A stretch of 64,000 bases of DNA from positions 24,989,601 to 25,053,600 of the forward strand of contig NC_135218.1 in NCBI RefSeq assembly GCF_052324685.1. Direction: 5' to 3'. Each line of letters opens with the position of its first letter. Within the stretch, counting starts at the first letter, position 1. The notes beneath the pieces were generated by a model. That model was not told the DNA's origin, searched no databases, and saw only the letters and a list, made by a program, of their open reading frames with translations. This stretch comes from Brachyhypopomus gauderio (lineage: Eukaryota > Chordata > Actinopteri > Gymnotiformes > Hypopomidae). The position numbers were made by a program, and so were the translations under genes. Below are positions 23,201 through 32,661 of the stretch, piece by piece.

Positions 23201-23975
23201 TGAACTCCCACAGTACTTCCCACAGCTCCTTTTGCTGCTGGGGTTCCAAGTAATCACAATTCCGCTCCCATATCTCCCTTACTGCTGCCAGCCTATCTAC
23301 CACCCCCTCCCCCTCAGATTGTAGGTCAAGGGCTGGGGGATGCACACTAGCTGGAGACTGGAGTGTGGGAGGCAGGGAGGTTGGGGATGAAGTGGGGGCT
23401 AAAGGGAGATCTGAAACATCTGCTGTTCTCGTGGTGGTTGGGTGAAGGCATGGGGCCTGTGTGGGGCATACCATTTCGACAGTGGGACCCCCCGGAAAAG
23501 TCAGTGTGTTCTCTCCCAGGTCCAAAACACAGCGGGTAGCCCGAAGAAAATCTAGTCCTAATATGCATGGGTCTTGTACTGCTGCAACCCACACCTCAAA
23601 GTTCACTGACATTACCCCCACCCGAACAGTGACCACCCCTTTTCCAAGCATCGGGGCTAGCTCACCAGTCACTGTCCGAAGTTTAACTACAGTAGGCTCT
23701 AACTGTGTTTCAACTGGGACCAGATCAGGTCGCATCAAAGAAGCAGTAGAGCCCGTGTCGACCAGCGCCACACATGGGGTGTCTGCCAGGGTGATGGGGA
23801 CATGGCAGAAATTTCCCGTGTGCGTCCAGCCCACGACCCGTGCAGACTCCGCGATGTCATCTCCCTCAGGGTGTAGTTGAGATCCCCGATGCCTCTGTTG
23901 GGCTCCATCCAGCAGAGGCAGGTGGGACACAGAGGCAGGGGTCTGCGTCGTCCCGTTTATACAGACCCCGTGTCG
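20253..23975 (-). CDS. Pol polyprotein of gypsy element 2 (protease, RT, RNase H, integrase)
   Basis: Open in the -1 frame relative to gag from the slippery site to a stop at 20253, about 1,240 codons. In order: aspartic protease with DTGST (Asp codon 23757-23759); reverse transcriptase with FCVDYRPLN and YLDDILVHG (Asp pair 22650-22655); RNase H with TDASNVGMGAVLSQ; integrase HHCC zinc finger (HGSAGTGHFG, then CRRCDLC); and catalytic core with VAVDIMGPFP, HSDQGRNFES and a downstream Glu in DGLVERFNRTL. A GPY/F-like module (HWVGPCEVLEKLGEVVYRV) and a proline-rich tail follow. No chromodomain, so this is a different lineage from gypsy element 1. No stop or frameshift is seen. Confidence 0.93.
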   Translation of the reverse strand, partial: RHGVCINGTTQTPASVSHLPLLDGAQQRHRGSQLHPEGDDIAESARVVGWTHTGNFCHVPITLADTPCVALVDTGSTASLMRPDLVPVETQLEPTVVKLRTVTGELAPMLGKGVVTVRVGVMSVNFEVWVAAVQDPCILGLDFLRATRCVLDLGENTLTFPGGPTVEMVCPTQAPCLHPTTTRTADVSDLPLAPTSSPTSLPPTLQSPASVHPPALDLQSEGEGVVDRLAAVREIWERNCDYLEPQQQKELWEVLWEFKDIFALTEGEVGLTHLLQHEIDTGDARPIKTRPRRLPLAHQAAADDAIDEMLRTGIIEPSDSPWASGVVMVNKKKSPKMRFCVDYRPLNSVTKKDSYPLPRIDESLDLVSGSSWFSSLDLRSGYWQVPLSPDAKPKTAFCTGRGLWQFRVLSFGLCNAPATFERLMEKVLAEMPRQECLVYLDDILVHGSSFMTALESLRRTLQKIAAAGLKLHPDKCCFMRRELEFLGHRIGGEGISTMEEKVQVVKDWPTPSNLRELKSFIGLASYYRRFVRGFSCIAAPLFRLQRKGSDFVWTPECEQAFSCLKRALTGAPILTPPDPNLPFVLDTDASNVGMGAVLSQVGQEGEKVVAYFSKTFNKAERRYCVTRRELLAIVRAISHFRYYLCGLPFTVRTDHAALQWLMSFKEPEGQIARWLEELAPHVFQVEYRAGTRHTNADAMSRRPCAPDGCHYCEKRETRENELRSEEEQNLTRDGDMLLCRVTRVVDSSEWRAQQEQDPDLQPVLQRVESGQKPQWSEIAGCSPAAKGLFVKFSALRVKDGVLQRAWKEPATGEERWQAVVPRTLRDSVLKVCHGSAGTGHFGVSKTLRRLRQSFYWGWLRRDVEDFCRRCDLCTAHKGPPEQSRAQLQQLAVGAPMERVAVDIMGPFPRSEKGNRYVLVAVDYFTKWPEAYAIPNQEAGTVADALLEGMFSRFGAAEVIHSDQGRNFESGVFSALCERLDMQKTRTSPLHPQSDGLVERFNRTLAKQLAILTAEHQRDWDMHLPLVLMAYRSAVQDSTSCTPALLMLGRELRTPAEIVFGTPPDTPAVPPGPEYARRLQDRMESAHAFARDQLQKAGIRQKRNYDIRARGKDFRSGDLVWVYSPKRRKGRCPKLDCHWVGPCEVLEKLGEVVYRVQLIPRNRRVALHRDRLAPYRGDARPHPRSGPSSHSHRSQNTTSPNSPPVQQQAQPLQFNPSRPQRLRRVPDHLRDFVTVPSGRGT

Positions 23976-23981
23976 TTTCCC
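23924..23981 (-). promoter_or_regulatory. -1 ribosomal frameshift cassette of gypsy element 2
   Basis: On the minus strand the heptamer G GGA AAC lies in gag phase at 23975-23981, a fit to X XXY YYZ. Five bases later an 8-bp stem can form: GGGGTCTG (23962-23969) with CAGACCCC (23938-23945) around a 16-base loop. In the loop, GGGAC (23950-23954) can pair with GTCCC (23924-23928), which would make an H-type pseudoknot. The -1 frame is open from the heptamer into pol. Confidence 0.82.
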
Positions 23982-24964
23982 TGCCCACCAACTTGCCTAG
24001 GGCACTGCACACTGATGTGACCGGCCTGACCACACACCCAGCACACGGGAGGGCCCCGGCGTGGGCGCGGACGAGTCCCGCCGCGTGGTGACTGCAGCGA
24101 CACTGCACGGATCAGTTCCGTTGACTCAGCAGCCCACGCCGGTTTCTCTTGGCCTGAGCTCTCTTGGACCACAGTCCTCACAATGGGGCCAGCGCCAGCG
24201 TGGCAACTGTCTGCAGCTGCTCCCACCGCCTCTCTCTCTAGGGCCAGCTCCGGTGCCTCCTGCAACGTGCGAGGATGGGCAAGTTGTGTCTGTATACGTA
24301 ACTCTCTAGGAGTTATGGCACGGATGAACTGATCTCTGGCCAGCTCGCTTTGCACGTCAGCAGCCATGTGCGAATATGCCCTCCTAGTTAGGGTTTCAAT
24401 GTCGTTGGCCAGTGCACGTAGAGGCTCTCCACTCAGCCTCTGCCTGCTTGCCAGCCCTGAGCGCAGAACACCAGGCTGGTTACACTGTCGGAAACGCCGT
24501 TCCAGAGCCCCCACTAAAGCCCCATAGTCATCCCTTTCAGCTGGGCTTAACAATAGCAAGCATGTTAGGGCTTCATCAGTAAGGCACAGAGCCAGCTGAA
24601 GTGCTTTCATGTCTTCTGACCAGCCCGCAGCCCTTGCTAGCAGTTCAAATTGGGCATGGAAAGCCTCCCAGTCCGCTCTACCAGAGTATTTTGGCGTTTT
24701 CACTTGGAGCTGGTTACCATGGTTGCCATCTACGTTTACCTTAGGTCGTGCGTCGCTGCGAGGTTTCACGCATGCGCGGTCCTCCTCCTTCACCGAGCAG
24801 AACCCAGCATCGGCAGCTAGCCTCCTGGCTGTCTGTCTCACACGAGCGGCATGCTCCGAAGCACGCGCAGAGCTCATCCCAAGCCAGGAAGCACTAGCGT
24901 ACTCGCCGTCCATCGCCTCCTCTTTAACACGCAGCGCGCTATTCTCGCTCCGCTGTGCGGTCAT
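23957..24964 (-). CDS. Gag protein of gypsy element 2
   Basis: Capsid/nucleocapsid precursor of the retrotransposon. The frame is open from 25057 (a TTG), but the first ATG is at 24964, starting MTAQRSENSALRV, which I take as the start. The central part contains the capsid-like segment around KTPKYSGRADWEAFHAQFE. The C-terminus has one CCHC zinc knuckle, CWVCGQAGHISVQC (24002-24043), preceded by an Arg/Pro/Gly-rich basic stretch, as expected of an RNA-binding nucleocapsid. Translation stops at 23957-23959. A slippery heptamer six codons before the stop would divert some ribosomes into pol. About 335 residues. Confidence 0.88.
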   Translation of the reverse strand: MTAQRSENSALRVKEEAMDGEYASASWLGMSSARASEHAARVRQTARRLAADAGFCSVKEEDRACVKPRSDARPKVNVDGNHGNQLQVKTPKYSGRADWEAFHAQFELLARAAGWSEDMKALQLALCLTDEALTCLLLLSPAERDDYGALVGALERRFRQCNQPGVLRSGLASRQRLSGEPLRALANDIETLTRRAYSHMAADVQSELARDQFIRAITPRELRIQTQLAHPRTLQEAPELALEREAVGAAADSCHAGAGPIVRTVVQESSGQEKPAWAAESTELIRAVSLQSPRGGTRPRPRRGPPVCWVCGQAGHISVQCPRQVGGQGNDTGSV

Positions 24965-25043
24965 CTCGCTGGCCGATAATGCTAGCAAGCCTGGTCCGAG
25001 CTTCACGCGGCTACAGCGAATGGAGACTGTACTCCGGTCGTTT

Positions 25044-25056
25044 ACTTCTGACACCA
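25044..25056 (-). other. tRNA primer binding site of gypsy element 2
   Basis: TGGTGTCAGAAGT, one base after the 5' LTR, is complementary to a tRNA-Leu 3' end (ACTTCTGACA plus CCA). The tRNA assignment rests on memory of vertebrate tRNA-Leu. Confidence 0.7.
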
Positions 25057-25057
25057 A

Positions 25058-25380
25058 TGTAGCGTCTCACTAGACGCATGGAAGGACGGATGGAAAGGCG
25101 TTGCAGTCAACAATTTATTAAGCAACTTAAACAGATTATTATTGTCAACAGGCTGTCGAGCTAATAAAGCTATCGGGATTCCCCTAACTTCTGAACTCAC
25201 TCTCAAAAAAACGTACAGCCACACTCTCTTTTCCCTTTTCTCCACCCCCCACACACAGCCGTGCTACCTAGCCCAGCCCCCCTATGCTTTTCCCCAATCA
25301 CATGCTTGTTTCATGCACTAAACACAACGGAACATTCTCGACTGTTAATGAAACATGAACATTAATGCAGATTCGCTACA
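25058..25380 (-). repeat. 5' LTR of gypsy element 2
   Basis: On the minus strand it begins TGTAGCGAATCTGC and ends GAGACGCTACA. Identical by eye to the other LTR. Confidence 0.95.
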
Positions 25381-25384
25381 ATAT

Positions 25385-25562
25385 GTATATTTAATTTACT
25401 GCATCAGAACTATCATTAGATAAGATAAAACCTTAAGCCGGATTGATAGTGGTCTACTTCATTATTGGGTGAACCATGCAAATATGAACCCAGATGAATA
25501 AGTCTTCACTGTGTTCAACATCATCTACAATGTCGTTCAGACAGGTGTGATCAAAGACTTTA
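25385..25562. other. Short spacer between gypsy element 2 and GIMAP-B
   Basis: AT-rich. Probably the GIMAP-B 3' untranslated region and flank. No other signal. Confidence 0.4.
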
Positions 25563-27653
25563 TCAAGTGCTTTTTATCTCTTGCAAAGTATTCAAACGTT
25601 GTTTTGCCGCCATCGTTGCATTAATAAGCCATAAAGTGAGTGGAACTGCTATACATACACCAATGATAATTCCCACACCTGCCCCCAGTACTCCAAATGC
25701 AGACCCAGTCACCGAGCCAATCAGGGCACCAATGACTGCAGCCAACATTATTACTGCTGCTGGTTTGTTCTCAAGCAAGTGATTTACAAGTGTTGGCATC
25801 TCCTGTTGATGTGTGCTCTTGGGAGCCTCAGGACTCCTTGTCTTGTCATCTTCATTCACTGTAAACAAAAATATCAAAATAAGAAGATTTTAACCATGAA
25901 AACCACTGAATTGTTGCCCAGTAAAAAAGAACCAAACATTTTATGTTACATGGACTTGTATCCATTTGTACTTACTGATAGGACGAGTCCCCTCAATACT
26001 TCCACGTCTTTTCCTAAGCTCTGTCTCCTCCACTGTCTGATTTTCACATGAACTGATTCTTTTTCTAAACTCTAGTTTCAGCTGTTCCTCTCTCTGCTCA
26101 TACAATCTTTTAAGCTCTGAGACATCAGGTGGAATTTGACTCTGGAACAAGTCATAATAAATCTGTGGCAAGAAAATATCACCGCAGTTTTCATGCACCA
26201 TTTTCTCCATTTCCTGGAGGAGGCCCTGGCACTGGGATTCATGGTCTCCACTCCTTAAGACATAATGCCTGCTGCCACATTTCTCCAGTAGTTTATTTGC
26301 TTTCTGTATGTGTTCTGTGATTGTGGCTTCCTCCATTTCCCCATCACAATTAAACAGCACCATACTGTGTCTCCAGACCCTCCAGGAGAGCAGCTCCATG
26401 CACCGACTTGAGTTCTTTCACAGAAGGAATATCAGTGTGGTTTTCTATGGGTAACACCAGAATGACAACATGGGGTCCTGGAGAACACAGGGTGACACTT
26501 CTGATGATTTCGTTTTTAATGCTCTCTGATGTGCGTTCTATGGAGCCCGGAGCCCATCCTGGCGTGTCCACCACACTGATCCTCCTTCCTGCAGCCTCTC
26601 CCTCATGTAAAATGCACATTCCACTCTCCCCCTTAGACTCCTTGGCTCCCAGGAGGACTCTGGCCACTTTGTTCTTCCCAGCTCCAACTTTCCCCAGGAG
26701 CACCATCCTGTATTCTGGTAGAAGAGGGGGGTCTTCTTCAGATAAACAAAAACAACATGGTCTGTGAATACTGCACAATCAGCACAGCACACTGAGTAAT
26801 GATATATTTTGTCATCATTCTGTGACAGTAAGAAAAATAGTTTGAAAATACATCCAACCTGGAGCTGTGGGTGACAATTTGCTTGCCATGGCCGTGTTGT
26901 TAAAACAGTTGAGGATTATGTGACCACCAGATGATTTTCACCTCAGTTTTGAAATCTTATTAAGAAACTGGAAAAAGTGAAAGCATGTCTGAACATGGAA
27001 GCATAACAAAGCAGATGGTACAACCGTGGTACTTTAACCTGCAACCGATCTAGATGTATTACATGTAAATTTATTAACACAAACACTAACTGGCATATAA
27101 GGATTAGTTATCATCATCCATTCATCCTCACACACCACAGCAGGAGTTGTCTACTGTATTAATTGCAAGAGATGTAATCAACTTTATACTGAAGAAACCA
27201 AGAACATACTTGCTGATCGGTTTGTTAAACACATTTAGACCATCAGGATTAGGCACATGTTATTTCAAGTGGCAAGCCATTTTAATATTAATGTACACTT
27301 TAATACTGATCTACGTTCTTGGAACTTTAGAACCCGATGGAATGAATATTATAATTTAAAGTTAAACTTTTTCATATACAAACTGGTTCTTCCTCCTAGA
27401 ACTTGAACTATTAACACAAATCAAAACAAGTACTTTTATGAAACTGCAAACTAACAGATATTAGTTATCTTTTAATTTTTCATGAATAGATAATACTAAA
27501 TTACAAAAAAAAAAAAATTAAAGAATCGAAAACTTACATGATTACGACGATATATTCACCATTATAATATTTTCCAGTAGAAACTCTTAATGGCGAACAT
27601 GGCGTTTGAAATTTCCACATACCTGTTCGACAGGTTTCAGGTGCTTTCGACAT
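25563..27653 (-). pseudogene. GIMAP/IAN-family GTPase, copy B (frameshifted duplicate)
   Basis: Paralogue of the gene at the left window edge with the same exon plan: 27623-27653, 25976-26735 and 25563-25858. The middle exon is 760 bases instead of 768. About eight bases present in copy A (near 691-698) are missing near 26410, which shifts the frame and ends translation shortly after, at 26350. The P-loop reads GKVGAGKN, so the Mg2+-coordinating Ser has become Asn. The last exon is open to a stop at 25563 and encodes a hydrophobic tail (AAVIMLAAVIGALIG, then a Gly/Ile-rich stretch), a likely membrane anchor. I infer a decaying duplicate. A polymorphic null allele or an assembly error remains possible for the deletion, but the P-loop change points independently the same way. 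Confidence 0.85.
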
Positions 27654-27858
27654 GATGAAACAACAGCTGTAGATTGCACGGCATTCCTCATGGTCCTAGA
27701 GTCAGTCTCTGTTGCACAGCATTCTTCTGTATGATGTTCATTTATGAAAGTTTTCATAAACTTTTAAGTTTTATTTTTGCTTATTACCTAGGCCTGTAGA
27801 ACTAAGTTAAATGTGATAAGAAGCCGTATAAATTGTGCATACATATTTTATTTGTATA

Positions 27859-28261
27859 TGTGACGGTAGGCCGGTCCCAGGGCTCAGGTGACACGCCCAC
27901 TTCCAGACGCTCCTGCACTCGCACCCCGTTCACTCACCTGTTTACTGACACTCGCCTTCAGTAGCGCACTCACCTGTTGCCACTTACCTCGCTCTTTAAA
28001 TAGCAGCAGGTCCAATTGTTTGGTGCTGCGCATTCCTCGCGTCCGTCTTGAGAGAGACAGCGTCTCGTTGATTTAAACGTTGTACCTGTTCTCTACGTTT
28101 CGCCGGGTGGTGACTGTTTTACTCTTAACGCGCCTATTTTGGATTAGCGCCTTAGCTTCTTTTGTTTGTTACGTGTGCTGTGTACGCTAATTTGTGTTGT
28201 TATGGATTACATAAGATTACACAGCCCCGATTGGGCCCCCTGCTGCTTCTGCCCCTTCACA
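27859..28261 (+). mobile_element. Solo LTR, copy B
   Basis: Counterpart of the solo LTR at 3301. The left flank is gtata and the right flank atata, which together with copy A supports an original 5-bp target duplication of gtata. Confidence 0.75.
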
Positions 28262-28786
28262 ATATATTTATTTTATGAATATTTATTACTACTGACACTA
28301 TGAGGTCGGTAATAAAATTATTAGATAGACCAACTTTTTCCCAGAAAATCTTCTGAACTTATGTCACAATTAGTACACTTCCTCAAGAATATTTGTATTG
28401 CAAGCGATTATTTCATACTTGTCATTATTGACTCCACTGTATTGGCAGTATGCAACACTGCATGACCATTCAATAACAGGAAGGTTATAGTGAGAGAAAA
28501 GATGCTTCTTTCAGATCCCACCCCTTTGTCTCTATGGAGATTATTCATCGTCTGCTGTCTGTCAACCCCTGCTGTGGCAACCATCAGAATCCCAGGAAAA
28601 CATGGGACAAGAAATATGGAAAATCCCATTTTGGGTGTGCTATTAAAAAAGACAAACAACAAATAGTTCAATTTAAGTGAAAGTGAATGAAAGCTTAAAT
28701 TGAAACTTTCAAATGGGTCAGCTCTCACACCCTGTGGTTCATTTCCCACTAAGTCACATGAAGCCCAACATCTTCAAACAGAAACA

Positions 28787-29159
28787 GCACTGAAGGGAGC
28801 TCACCATCCTCTCCACCCAGTCAGTGCTGAAGGGAGCCCACCATCCCCTCCACCCAGTCAGTGCTGAGGGGAGGTCACCATCCTCTCCACCCAGTCAGTG
28901 CTGAAGGGAGCCCACCATCCTCTCCACCCAGTCAGTGCTGAAGGGAGCCCACCATCCTCTCCACCCAGTCAGTGCTGAAGGGAGCCCACCATCCCCTCCA
29001 CCCAGTCAGTGCTGAAGGGAGCCCACCATCCCCTCCACCCAGTCAGTGCTGAAGGGAGCTCACCATCCTCTCCACCCAGTCAGTGCTGAAGGGAGCTCAC
29101 CATCCTCTCCACCCAGTCAGTGCTGAAGGGAGCCCACCATCCTCTCCACCCAGTCAGTG
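28787..29159. repeat. 37-bp minisatellite, about 10 units (copy B)
   Basis: Same repeat as at 4249-4696 but two units shorter, showing expansion or contraction since the duplication. Confidence 0.95.
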
Positions 29160-29585
29160 CACAAACCGTTGTTATGCCTAATTGCTTGTTTGCTATACCT
29201 TCATTTCTGGGTTTCCTTAAATATCAGACTCTAAGCATCCATTTTTATTCATCAGTACTTTATTTTACTGTTATGTCTCGACACCTAGACATGGTCATTA
29301 TGTTTTTTCCCCATCTGAAAAACATGTTTTTCATCAAAAATGTTTTTTCAGGAAACAAAATACTTTTTGCACTCTATTGGCAACATTGCACTGTTTCAAA
29401 CTGATTTGTGAGATGGCTATTGTAGTGGACTGAGATACAGGATGATCCTTGGTGATTTAACGGAGCTTATTCAGAACAGTAATCCTGGCAGAAGGTTCTT
29501 CGCCTTTGAGCTTATCTCATAAATTTCAGCAGTATCTGTTTTTCTAACCAATTAAATGAGCCTATGATCAGAGATCGTGTACAGG

Positions 29586-29997
29586 TCACTCATCCCAGCA
29601 AGTCTTCAGAGCGTCAGAGTTCTGCATATCACTGGGATCTTTATTGTCTTTTCTAACTGTTAAACAAAGGAAAGGAAAACAAATATTAGGCCACAGCATG
29701 TAATATGCAGCATTCACCTTTAACAGTTTAAGTTAACACACTGAGCAACCTCAGTGTTATAAGCTGTTAATTAATGCACACACAACTTCTTGGTTCATTA
29801 CAAAGTTATCTAAACCCTGGGTTTTAACTAACTGATTCAACAGATTTCTCACTGAACATTTATGTTGTGAAATTTTACTCACAATTATGGCGGATGTATT
29901 TGAAACTCTCGAGTCTGTGTCTCAGCTCGTCTGGTCCTGCTAGACTGTCCTCTAGAGGGCACTGTAGCGCGTCTCCATGTACACTGGAATTCGACAT
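29586..29997 (-). CDS. Small two-exon reading frame, 61 residues (copy B), unrecognised
   Basis: Duplicate of the frame at 5123-5536. Exon one is 29883-29997 and exon two 29586-29656, with all splice signals kept. In exon two the adjacent Asp and Asn codons differ between the copies (GAT AAC against GAC AAT) without changing the protein. That fits constraint but is too few sites to prove it. Confidence 0.4.
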
Positions 29998-31034
29998 GAT
30001 CTCGAGATGGTCCTCTTCCTGTTCACGTCCTCCTTTCTAGTCTGAGTTTTCCTGAAACGGTACAGTTCAGAAAGATAGTCCAGACAGTGCTCTGTAACAG
30101 TAATAAGCAGCACACTAATGCTACGAACAATGGCAAACTGCAGAAGAACCGCAGTATATGAGGTTCAGTTGGCAGTAGGCATGCCCAGCCATGTTTCTTT
30201 GTTAATAATATTTTCCTTAGTAAACGAACAGATTTTATTTTCCAGTGTGATTCTATTCTTGCTAATACATGCATATACATCATGCATTGTAACACCAAGG
30301 CTACAAATAATTTAAAAGAACCAAAAAACGTAAGAAAATAATTATCTGAAAATTAGCCTAACGCATCACCAGGACATTCCAACTCCATGCAACAATTCAA
30401 CCGGTTTTTTGCATGGGGCTGAGCTATGTACAACTAAATACATTCGAAGCAACAGACACTTTTTATGAAATGCATGTGGAATTCCATCCAGAATATATGT
30501 CAAGAATAAATAAATTATGGATAAATGAATTACTCACTTTTCTCTGAAGTTCTCTGGCTTGGTGGAGTCAGTATGTTTCCTATTTGGCAAGCATGATAAC
30601 TAACGTCTCATATTACTTTTCCTCCCAAGTTCCAAAACGTCCCACTCGCACACAATCCCCTCCACCCCAAAGCGAACGCGCACACTGCGTTGGGCGGCTC
30701 AGGAGAGTAGATCACGTAGATCACGTTTAATCCTCAATATCTTTGCACTCAGAAGACGTGGATAACTTTAGGGGCAGTTTTAACACATTTGTTAAAATGC
30801 CACATCTGCTAGCTCATATCAAGCCCTGAATATAGTTGGTTTTCAAAATACGATTAAAGAAGTTGTAGCAGTCTAGAACAGAGCCTGCTGCCAAATTTGA
30901 TGATACAGCTACTAACACATTATTCTTGTTTCTCATGTTAGCCCTTTACAGTATAAATCGTGAATGTCATCACCATGTAAAATCAGTGACGGACACAATT
31001 CAAAGGCTGAGAATACATTCTGTATAAACACGAA

Positions 31035-32096
31035 CAGGCCCGTTGACAGTCTTGCTGGGGCCCGGGACAAGAAAGTTTCATGTACACCCCCCCCCCCCCC
31101 CCGGCTTACGTCATTTGAATTTTCTCTGTAGCAGACAATCCTTGTGTTAGGTCATATAGTATATAATATAGCCACACATCAAGGCTGTTTCTGACAGCTG
31201 ACTGGTTTATACTTGACGCGGCGCGAGGGCCCGTGCGGCGAAAATGTCGTAATCGCAGTGGCACCGCCCGTGCGCGAGGGCCTCACGCGCTGTCGATTCG
31301 CGAGATCGTGCACCTCTCGAATTTTGTAACTTCGCGCGCGCCGCGCTTCAGCGCAATGAACAAAGTCATGTTTGCAGGGTTCATACACCTTTATAAGGTG
31401 GAATTAAAGCACTTGTACGTCACTTTAAAGGTCCATTTCAATTATTTCCCAGCATGATAAACCTAAATAAGTTAAATATTTATACATATACTCGAAATGA
31501 TTCGAAATAATTCGCTTTTTATCACATTATTTAATGGTTGTTCATTTTCAAAACGCCCAATCTTAACGTCTTCACGTTCTCTCATGTTTCTTCCTGGAAT
31601 TACAAGAGGCTCGTATTTGTTAACACAAGAGAACTGTTTAGTTAGACAGATATTTGGTGTGAAACGAAGCAGTTACAATTTCAAGCATTTTCAAGTACTT
31701 TAGCCTAAATTCCAGCACTTTCCAAACCTGGAACACAATGCAACATTAAAATTCGTCAAGTAAATGTTTTTCCTTTCTTTTCTGCGCTCCAGATTTCTGT
31801 TTATTTTAACTATCCACCACCACTGTATTTCCCGCTGTTGGGCTATGGTCGGTGCTAGATCAAACCATTTTTCAGTGGGAGGCGGGGGTGTATGCATATG
31901 GAAAATATGCAGATAGGTAAAAAACATATATATTTTAGCCATTGAGCTTATTTTGAGGACAGAATTTTATCTTAATGAAAGATTTCAATATTATTTACTT
32001 TAAATAAAAAATAAATTGCTGGGCTCTTTGATGGGCCCCCCTGGCCCTGGGGCCCGGGACAACAGACCCGGTTGTCCCCCCCTGTCGACGGGGCTG
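31035..32096. mobile_element. hAT-type element, about 1.06 kb, in copy B
   Basis: 8-bp duplication AACACGAA at 31027-31034 and 32097-32104, with a single copy at the empty site in copy A (about 11504-11511). Ends are CAGGCCCGTTGACA and, inverted, CAGCCCCGTCGACA. The word GGGGCCCGGGACAA recurs near both ends. It includes a long C run (about 31087-31102) and a CpG-rich patch (31215-31350). No transposase is seen. Confidence 0.9.
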
Positions 32097-32661
32097 AACA
32101 CGAACCCCAAAATTATAATTTTTTAAATACTGTAACTGCAATTAAAACAACAGCCTAATACTAACACAGCCTCCAACCTATCAATAAACTCCAGGATTCT
32201 TTTTTTCTAATGCAATGCAGAAATAATACTCTACACAACCATACATCATGCCATATTTATAATACACTGCAAAGGCTCAAGGAGAAATGTCAAAACATTA
32301 TACAACTGTTGAAATGACAAGATATATACATACATAAAAAAATTATTAATCAGGAGAACACATAAAAAAACATCCAACTGCACAATGGAGGCCCAGCCTT
32401 CTTCATCTACATCTGTACAATATAGACACGCAAATAATTGATGCAACATAATTGATATCCATTCAATGACGAGAGTCTCTCTTAGGTACATTCAACCAAA
32501 GCCCTCAATTCATCCTAAGTATCATACATCCAAAACTGGTCTCAGATCAGGGGAAAAGGAGCCATTTCTACAGACAGCAGAGGATTCTTTTAGAGGCCCT
32601 TGCCCAAGTCACAGTGAGGTTCAGCGTTAACGGAAAGGTGAGCCACAGCCGTCTAGTCGTG

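Larger units (their letters stand above)
19916..25380 (-). mobile_element. Ty3/gypsy retrotransposon 2, intact
   Basis: 5.47-kb element read on the minus strand. LTRs at 19916-20238 and 25058-25380 are 323 bp each and look identical base for base. It is flanked by a probable 4-bp duplication ATAT (19912-19915, 25381-25384). A purine tract (AAGGGGAGGGC on the minus strand, about 20241-20251) adjoins the 3' LTR. The primer site TGGTGTCAGAAGT (25044-25056) fits the 3' end of tRNA-Leu. Gag and pol are open and in different frames, joined by a candidate -1 frameshift site. All catalytic motifs I checked are present, so this may be a recently active copy. Confidence 0.95.

Noticed and set aside
31215-31350. 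CpG island promoter
   Set aside because: The CpG-rich patch lies inside a hAT insertion and is better explained as transposon sequence.
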